64,000 bases of DNA. Origin: Lindgomyces ingoldianus. Its lineage: Eukaryota; Ascomycota; Dothideomycetes; Pleosporales; Lindgomycetaceae. Position 1 is the stretch's first letter. Every line of letters begins with the position of its first letter. The notes beneath the pieces are model-generated. The model was not told the origin of the DNA. It saw only the letters and a list, made by a program, of their open reading frames with translations, and did not search any database. The DNA is taken from the NCBI RefSeq assembly GCF_010093535.1, contig NW_022985205.1:162161-226160 (forward strand), written 5' to 3'. The position numbers were made by a program, and so were the translations under genes. Shown here one piece after another: positions 57,810 through 64,000 of the stretch.

Positions 57810-59331
57810 CTAGGTCTTCGGTAGCTGAGAGGGGATTTCCGACGCCACTATTAATTCCACCATCAAGTCCTTAAAAGCTTCCTGGGTGCTAGCTGTAGGC
57901 TGTTCTAGGCTATTCCAACGCGCTACCATTACTAGCCTAAAGAATACTCTAATATGAAGAGAGCTTACGAGGGTCACCATGGTGCAGGAACTGAGACACA
58001 CGATGCCATTGCGGAACAGTAGTAATGGCCTTCGCTTGTGATACTTCATCTAAGGCGGCTGTTACGCACTAATCGTGCCATATGTTACCATATATTTCCA
58101 GGAGTTCCTCATCCCCTCGGATCTTCACAAATCGAGACAAGTCGACCTTTTTTCTAGCTTTGGCATACTCGGGATTTTGAGATACGGGTCTTCTTCCCAT
58201 CGACATCTCGGTGATTTTCGCACCGGGGGCACCTCCGTAGTTAGCTACACGAATAGCTAAATCTAATACGGAGGTTCCTCCAACGGACTTCCCTGGGGAG
58301 GGGATATTTTCTAGAAGAAAGTATACTATCTCAAGATCGTTAAGCAATCGCAAGTGGTTATTCTGGTCCGGCTCTAGTGGCATTTCATATAGAAAGTAAT
58401 CTTTATTCACAACCATCAGCAATGCCATATTCTGGATAGTGTTGCATACATTTTGGTCTGCGAGCCCGATGAGTAGTTCTAAGGTAGGTTACCACGACGC
58501 TTTATCGCAAGGATAGATGGATGTTCTGTCCCGTGCAGATGGGTGGAATGTGGTGGAAGGATAGTAAGTATTCCACTATCCTAGGCTTCTTCGCCACATA
58601 GGTAAGTTGAAGGCTTTTGGGAGAATATTGTAGAATGTTAAGGGAAGCGGCTTGACCTCGATAGGCAGTAGCGAATGCGACCTCAGGATCGCCCAGGATT
58701 TTTTCTGTCCAGTCTGATCTTGTGATGGTTGTACTGACTATTGTATAATCTCTACCCCCCGCATTCGACTTTCTAATTCTGTTAAGATCTTTCCTAGCTT
58801 GAGTATTACCCTTGTTCCATGGACAGGGCAATTGATTGCATAATTGCGCAAAAGAGGGATGCGCCTCTGTTATACAGCTTCTAAAATAGGGTCGATATCG
58901 CAATAGAGTCGCTATATCGGAAACTCGGTGTTTATACCGACTTCCGTGACTGTAATGGGAGACGAGCCTTTCGAAGCAGCGTTCAGGCAGCCATGTGAAA
59001 CCGAGAGTAGAAAATCTTGCATGAGCTGAGGAGGGTCATATGGGAAGCGAGTCGACAAGGTAGTGAGATCCAAACAAAGTGGATTGAACGAGACTATATA
59101 CTGTACGAGAGAGGAGCTATGCCTAATGAGTGAATAGTGCAGTACATGGGTATGATATCGCGTGAGACACGTGCGACAGAAAAGACCTCCTCGGGCAGCA
59201 GTATTCAAACCACTGCTGCCGTTAACCCAAGTTCCGGCACCTAGAGAGAAAATGGATTTTAGGTAGATTCCAGTCTTAGCAAGGAATTTGCAAGATTGTA
59301 AACACAATGTTCGACTTCTAATCATCCTCAA
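57810..59331 (-). pseudogene. Possible decayed ankyrin-type gene
   Basis: Four consecutive minus-strand ORFs (59331-58912, 58903-58502, 58428-58069 and 58049-57810) in shifting frames look like the remains of one gene. The pattern of short helical stretches (for example LQLTYVAKKPRIVEYLLSF and RLLNDLEIVYFLLENI, TSVLDLAIRVANYGGAPG) resembles ankyrin repeats weakly. Introns could account for some breaks, but I found no consistent set of splice sites. The family call is tentative. Confidence 0.35.
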
Positions 59332-59390
59332 ATTGCCGACACCATCCGCCCCTCAATCAATCTTTCACACAACCTTTATTCTCGAATCTC

Positions 59391-59416
59391 ACTCCCTCAC
59401 TCCCTCACTCCCTAAC
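59391..59416 (+). repeat. CTCCCTCA microsatellite
   Basis: Three tandem 8-bp units. Confidence 0.6.
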
Positions 59417-59479
59417 AATCTAACATAAGTGATTTCCACTAGCCGTATACGGCGGGCCCCCAACATTCGTATTCTACGT

Positions 59480-59773
59480 CTAGTCGAAAACCCCATGTGG
59501 CGTAACATAAGAAATATACATCGAAGCGTAGCGTCTCGGGCTCGAATTATCGCTAATAGTGAGGCTATAGCCGCCGGGACAAGAAAATTCACTCCAAACG
59601 CCACCTTCTTGGCTTCTTATGCAAACGGTACCTTGGCAGATTTGCTGGTTGTCGTCGTTGAAGTAGGTCGCCATACAGCCATTGCCTAGGTTGATGGAGT
59701 AGTTGTAGTTTAGGCATGCGAGAGTCGGGTAGAGGAAGGAGGGGCCGAGAGCGGCGAGAATGAAGACGCGCAT
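59480..59773 (-). CDS. Small secreted cysteine-containing protein, candidate
   Basis: A 97-aa ORF when started at 59773, where MRVFILAALGPSFLYPTLAC gives a plausible signal peptide; the ORF extends upstream to 59926 but those residues lack such a feature. The mature part has cysteines in NGCMA, QQICQG, VCIRS and FSCPGG, with glycine and serine around them. No family is recognised. Small secreted proteins of this shape are often called effector candidates; nothing here proves a role. An undetected intron near the 3' end is possible. Confidence 0.45.
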   Translation of the reverse strand: MRVFILAALGPSFLYPTLACLNYNYSINLGNGCMATYFNDDNQQICQGTVCIRSQEGGVWSEFSCPGGYSLTISDNSSPRRYASMYISYVTPHGVFD

Positions 59774-59926
59774 CGTGGTGTGGGTTAGTTGGAAGAGAAA
59801 GAAAGAGAGAGTTGTGTGAAGATGATGAGTTGAACGAATACGTTTAAGGCTAGGTTCATCCTCGTAGATAGAGGAGTTGAGCTTGCCTCGCAAGCATCGC
59901 AAAAGCGGTAGAGACGACGCTATCAT

Positions 59927-61393
59927 ACTTCACTTCGTCCACCTCTTTTGTCCACCCTCGAAACCATGCCTGGTCGAGAAGAAACGAGCCAAAATGCGAG
60001 CCGCGGAAAAGGCTTAATGATGTAGTCATCCATCAGGATCCAGGATGCGATCTTAGGGCAAGTTGGTGAGATTTTCTCATTGCATCGCCCGCAGAATCGC
60101 CTAATGTAATACACTGGCGCCGTAAGCTCGTCTCATGGGTAGAGAAGAGGAGCAGGACAGAAATACTCACGCCTACTGTGGAATATTAGCAGGGTAGGTT
60201 TGATCGGTTGAACCTCTTGCTGAAATTAGGAAGGACGTCGACAGGACCCCGATTGCTGCCCTAAAATAGCCCACTATGTTTCAAATAGTCGAGAACGTTA
60301 ACAAGCTCCTTTTTCCACAGAAACTCCACTCGTGCGGTTAAGACAAAAACACAATGCCTCTCCAAAAAGGAATATAGACCAAGGAAGGTTAGATATAGTT
60401 ATCTGCGCCAGGTTTCTTTAGCGCTAAGCTTTCCGGACCTAAAGTTGTCGAAAAGCTCTCTCCAGGCGCATGCAACCTATCGCAGGGTTAGAGCTGATTG
60501 ATGGTGGAGAGCATGGAGCAGTCAATTAGGTAATGAGAGACGACCTAGGTAGATTGAGGTGAGGTCTAAGGTGTCTGGGGCGAGAGAGAGATCAGGGGTA
60601 AATATATAGTAGCTAAAAAGAGTGCTAGTCCTAAACAAGAAAAGAGTAAGAGGTGAAGGACCCACCCTGCGCGGGGTCACGTGAACCAGTTTCACGTGCG
60701 ACACAACCGTGCAGCAATCCTGCACACCTAATATCCTAATCGAGTAATAGCTTCCTCACTCTCCTTGGTGGGGATTTGGCTTATCCTTTTCATATCATCC
60801 GCACCCTTCCGACCTGATCACTTCCAGCTTCGTTTCCCTCCATAGCCGCTTCTGTTTTCGCATTGAATGTGAATGCGGCCGTATATTTCCAACCCTAATC
60901 GCATCCTTCGAATAAATTCTTGCCGGAGTTTCGATCTTTCCTGTATCTTCTGGATATGGCGGGCTCGATTTCCAGGTTTTGAAAATTAAGTGTAAGGGGG
61001 TTCCTATATATCTCTTGTTAGCATCCTGACCAATACATTTCCGAACTACTAGGATATGGGTTCTCTATTGCGTCTCACAAGGTGGACCCCTTCGTCTTCC
61101 CCCTTTTCAAGCCCTCAAATTTGTAAGAAGAAGTACCAAGATCTGTACACTGTCTTCTCCTTTGTAACTCTCTACACAAAACCTTGCCCAATTTCACGTT
61201 AAAAATGGTTGGTTTTTATGGTCTCGAAGCCTTTAGCTCGTGCGGCGTGTGCAAGGGAAATCTTTTTTTCTTACTAGCTATAGGACTTTGCACGAGGGGG
61301 CGCACCCAGTCCGGCGCGATTTAGTGACACATGCCGAATACTATCCACTATTCCGGCCGGTGCGTGGGCAATAAGTCCCTCATTCCAAGGGTG
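59927..61393. other. Intergenic, no supported gene
   Basis: ORFs 59923-60114 and 60522-60725 (minus) are short and motif-free. Two CACGTG boxes lie at 60678-60683 and 60693-60698. Confidence 0.4.
60677..60698. promoter_or_regulatory. Paired CACGTG (E-box) sites
   Basis: TCACGTGA and TTCACGTG occur 15 bp apart. CACGTG is the core of bHLH sites (for example Cbf1-type) in fungi. No gene start close by is certain, so the target is unknown. Confidence 0.35.
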
Positions 61394-61567
61394 TTGTTGC
61401 AAATAGAGAGGTTGTGTGAGCATACAGCTATGTAAGAAGCTCATGAAGTGAAGTCCTTTTTCGTACAGTATATAGCCACCCCAGAGCTCCAAAGTACAGA
61501 CAAAACACTTAACTTCATCAGCCTCTTACATAGCTGCATGCTTACACTACCTCTCTATTTACAACAG
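61394..61567. repeat. Imperfect inverted repeat, about 61-bp arms
   Basis: Left arm 61394-61454 and right arm 61507-61567 are reverse complements with a handful of mismatches (shared core CTCTCTATTTRCAACA and TCTTACATAGCTG), separated by about 52 bp. This may be a remnant of a foldback element or a hairpin-forming transcript. Confidence 0.65.
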
Positions 61568-61583
61568 CCATTGCAATAGCCGA

Positions 61584-61646
61584 GGAGCTATAATGAAGGT
61601 AGTAGGAGCTATAGTAATAGCAGTAGGTGCCATAGTAAAGGCAGTA
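61584..61646 (+). repeat. Three 21-bp tandem repeats
   Basis: Units begin at 61584, 61605 and 61626 (GGAGCTATAGTAATAGCAGTA and variants). The unit is a multiple of three and on the minus strand reads as a Thr/Ala/Pro repeat (APTAITI), so it could belong to a small, unresolved minus-strand coding region. Confidence 0.6.
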
Positions 61647-62430
61647 GGGGCTTGTGGCACAGGGAAGGAATATTTCCGTATTAGGAATGCGACAGGTGCT
61701 GGCAGCTGCGTCTCCACGCCCTCTTGTTTACCGCAATCATTACCATAGTATCCGCCACCCCTACTTCCACCAGCAATCTTGAAGCCAAAAGCCCTCGATG
61801 CTGCAGCATCTGCGAGCTCACAAACTGTGGTGGTCTTGGATTATGCTACTATGATAACGGCTGCAAAATCTGTCTTCCGGTCTGCTAAAATGGAGGTCAG
61901 GGTAAACACTCAAGGTCTTCCAGGGTTCGTTGAATCTGCATATTTTTCTGGGTGTGAAATAATCTGACTGGGGGTAGGATTGTCTGGCTGTCGTAACTTA
62001 TTTGGCGTGGTTGTTTAAGAGAGAGGAAGGTAAAGAGTGGGATTAAAGATGAGGGGCTACATAACCCAAGAATGTGAAATTCAACCGGAATAAGAAGAGA
62101 TAAGAAGGAGAGAATTTATGCTGTGAAGCCTCCCATTGTGATGGTGAAACCGCAAGGCACCCTATGACATCACACAAGCGACTGTATCTCTTCTATGCTG
62201 GATGACCATTCTCAAAGTGAGCAGGGCTTGAAAGATGCCGCAGCATTATTTCTGCAGGATTTAGGACATAATATCTTGTTTAAGCCGATTTACATTTCAC
62301 GGTAAAATCTCTCCTACAGACAAAATATAAAGACTTTGCCAAGTGCGCCAAGTGCGCCACATGCAAATTGAGCGCGACGAGCCCCTACCCCACCGCCCAA
62401 CACCTAACTCCTCTTCGCCGCAGACCAAAT
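61647..62430. other. No supported gene
   Basis: The ORF at 61779-61967 has no motif. Nothing else is visible apart from possible 3' sequence of the gene that follows. Confidence 0.35.
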
Positions 62431-62769
62431 TCAACACCTTCCATCAACTCCTCGGTTATCACAAGTCGGGATAATGCTCGTGGTGTAGGAGGTGCAGCTA
62501 CTCTCATACGTTTGTGTAGTGATTGTACTCGTCATTTCGACAACGGTGTAGACCGGACTGTACCAGAGGGAGGTCGTCGTGAAGACAATTGTTGCAGTCG
62601 GAAAGCATGCTGAAGTCGCGAAGAATGAAGGCGTTGGGATGAAGGCGGTAGTCATCGCCAGATCTGTTGCAATGGCTTCGACAGAAGGCTGTACGGCATC
62701 GGGGCCTCGAGGCATGGCAAGGGCAGAAGCACTCGATAGAAGGGCTGCCGTGAGAGAAATGATCTTCAT
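62431..62769 (-). CDS. Small secreted Ser/Thr-rich protein, candidate
   Basis: A 112-aa ORF beginning with a good signal peptide (MKIISLTAALLSSASALA). The mature part is rich in Thr, Ser and Ala (FTTTSLWYSPVYTVVEMTST), a composition common in O-glycosylated fungal cell-surface proteins, and has a few cysteines. No GPI-type tail is seen, so a further exon downstream (lower coordinates) is possible. Family unknown. Confidence 0.5.
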   Translation of the reverse strand: MKIISLTAALLSSASALAMPRGPDAVQPSVEAIATDLAMTTAFIPTPSFFATSACFPTATIVFTTTSLWYSPVYTVVEMTSTITTQTYESSCTSYTTSIIPTCDNRGVDGRC

Positions 62770-63521
62770 TGGGATAAATGAAGAGGTTGAATTAGGGAAG
62801 GTTTGAAGTTAAAAGAAGGACGCGAGGTGATCAAATTGGCTGGAATGAATTTGACGAAATGAATGACAGACTTGCTGAGAAAATTTGAAGGAAAGACTAG
62901 TATTGGCAAGCTCATACAGCGGTGCTATCAAGTTGTTTTATACTTCTCCTTGTGACTTCGAGGCGGCTAAAGAGAGGGCAACCCCGGTCCTCCAAGACAG
63001 TGAATTCGAATTAGCTGTCCGAGCTAGTAGCATCTAGCTCCAGTACCAAGAAATCTAGCCTAGGAGTAAATGAGTGAGCGAAGTTAAGGACGACGACAAT
63101 AGGGCTGTGGCTTGAAGAGGGCTAAGGTAGTCTGGGGATTCCGGACCACTCGTTGGAAAGCGGCTTTGTGCTCGGTCGATGATTGGGCCAGAATGCGGCT
63201 GAAGTCACCAGCGAAGCTGAAGCTCATCGTCCACCCCGACATCCAGAATGGAGAAAACTTGCTAAGGCACATGGGGCTGAGAGTTCTGATTGAGATTCTT
63301 AACATCTTGAAATGCGTCGTGGGATGGAGGGTTGAAGGGGAACAGGGGGCCCTCGATGCTATCCACGCCATCACAAATAGAGAGCGGTACCACAACTCTA
63401 ATTGCTCTGTTTGAAACTGTTGACAGTAGGAAGCCCTCTCCTGTCTCTGTGGCGTTCGCGGTGTGACCTTTTGACATGAAGTTAGCTCTCGTGTACAAAG
63501 ACTGTAGAGCCTATCTTCATA
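62770..63521. other. No supported gene
   Basis: Overlapping ORFs on both strands (63084-63395 minus, 63112-63414 plus, 63262-63498 minus) are mutual shadows with no clear winner. Confidence 0.35.
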
Positions 63522-63998
63522 TCAGCCGCTTTGACAAGCATTGTAGCTCAATAATGGAAGGGTATGAAAGAGACCCGATACATTATCGCAAGTCGGGATG
63601 AGAGAACGACGGTGTTTATGACGGGAGTGGTGTGAAAGAAGTGTGAGAAGCTTCGAAGAGGTTGAAAGGTGTCGGATGATCCTTATCGATATCGCGAGGA
63701 GTCGACCAATCAGCGTCAAGCGCAGCCGCATCACAGCCAGAGCCTCGCAGCCCTCGCAGAACTCTTCAACTTCACCCACTTCATCTACACCCAGCATGGC
63801 CATCTTAACCTTGTCTAAGAAACTCCTCATGATGGAGAGAGGCTCAAATGAAGCATCAAAGCAGATCTCGAGATCGTGGGGCTTTGAGACGTCTATTGAC
63901 GTCATCCCCCGCTCGAGAGGTAAACCGTTGAGTTTCATCATCACCAGACCTCCCTCCTCTTCAAGATCACTCCACCATTCCACCATAGCCCGTGACAC
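63522..63998 (-). CDS. Hypothetical protein, possibly truncated by the window edge
   Basis: A 158-codon ORF whose frame reaches the window edge. It has protein-like blocks (HDLEICFDASFEPLSIMRSFL, MAMLGVDEVGEVEEF). I do not recognise a family, and its true start may lie beyond 64000. Confidence 0.35.
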   Translation of the reverse strand: MSRAMVEWWSDLEEEGGLVMMKLNGLPLERGMTSIDVSKPHDLEICFDASFEPLSIMRSFLDKVKMAMLGVDEVGEVEEFCEGCEALAVMRLRLTLIGRLLAISIRIIRHLSTSSKLLTLLSHHSRHKHRRSLIPTCDNVSGLFHTLPLLSYNACQSG

Positions 63999-64000
63999 AA

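Overview
The window comes from a filamentous ascomycete (Pezizomycotina). Genes are split by 48-72 bp GT-AG introns. Families present include a HET-domain protein, a BYS1-type secreted protein, an FSH1 hydrolase, a fungal rhodopsin-domain membrane protein and an iterative highly reducing polyketide synthase. An AT-rich, stop-ridden transposon block shows C-to-T/G-to-A decay of the kind made by repeat-induced point mutation (RIP). The species cannot be named from the sequence. No rRNA, tRNA or CRISPR array was recognised.

Layout. (1) 1-17.4 kb is an AT-rich nest of dead transposons whose insertion order can be read from target-site duplications (TSDs). A 318-bp-LTR Ty3/gypsy element (1226-15416, minus) carries a Ty1/copia element (3545-9934), a Fot1/pogo element (12747-14586) and a solo LTR (2813-3101). 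A second gypsy copy in the opposite orientation (1-1186) lies 39 bp away, giving a palindrome of about 2.4 kb. An 839-bp foldback element (16534-17372) ends the block. (2) 17.4-29 kb starts with an intact GC-rich secreted carboxylesterase and an intact GlcG/HbpS-like gene. The rest is a gene graveyard: a Baeyer-Villiger monooxygenase broken by an internal inversion, a decayed glycerate kinase and an MFS relic. (3) 29-49.3 kb is a probable polyketide locus: a 14-TM-type MFS transporter, a rhodopsin-domain membrane protein, then a co-oriented trio of DUF4188/af470-like monooxygenase, FSH1 (LovG-family) hydrolase and HR-PKS (KS-AT-DH-cMT-ER-KR-ACP, 2,605 aa by my exon model). A hAT-type MITE, an MFS relic and a sulfotransferase-family gene follow. 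(4) 49.3-64 kb holds a BYS1-domain secreted protein, a HET-domain protein, degenerate and hypothetical ORFs and two small secreted-protein candidates, with long stretches where I see no gene.

How the genes may work together. The PKS has no release domain, and the hydrolase gene 229 bp upstream belongs to the family of trans-acting HR-PKS thioesterases. The monooxygenase would tailor the product and the MFS protein would export it. The sulfotransferase may or may not take part. The product cannot be predicted. All exon models rest on splice signals, reading-frame continuity and family motifs read by eye.
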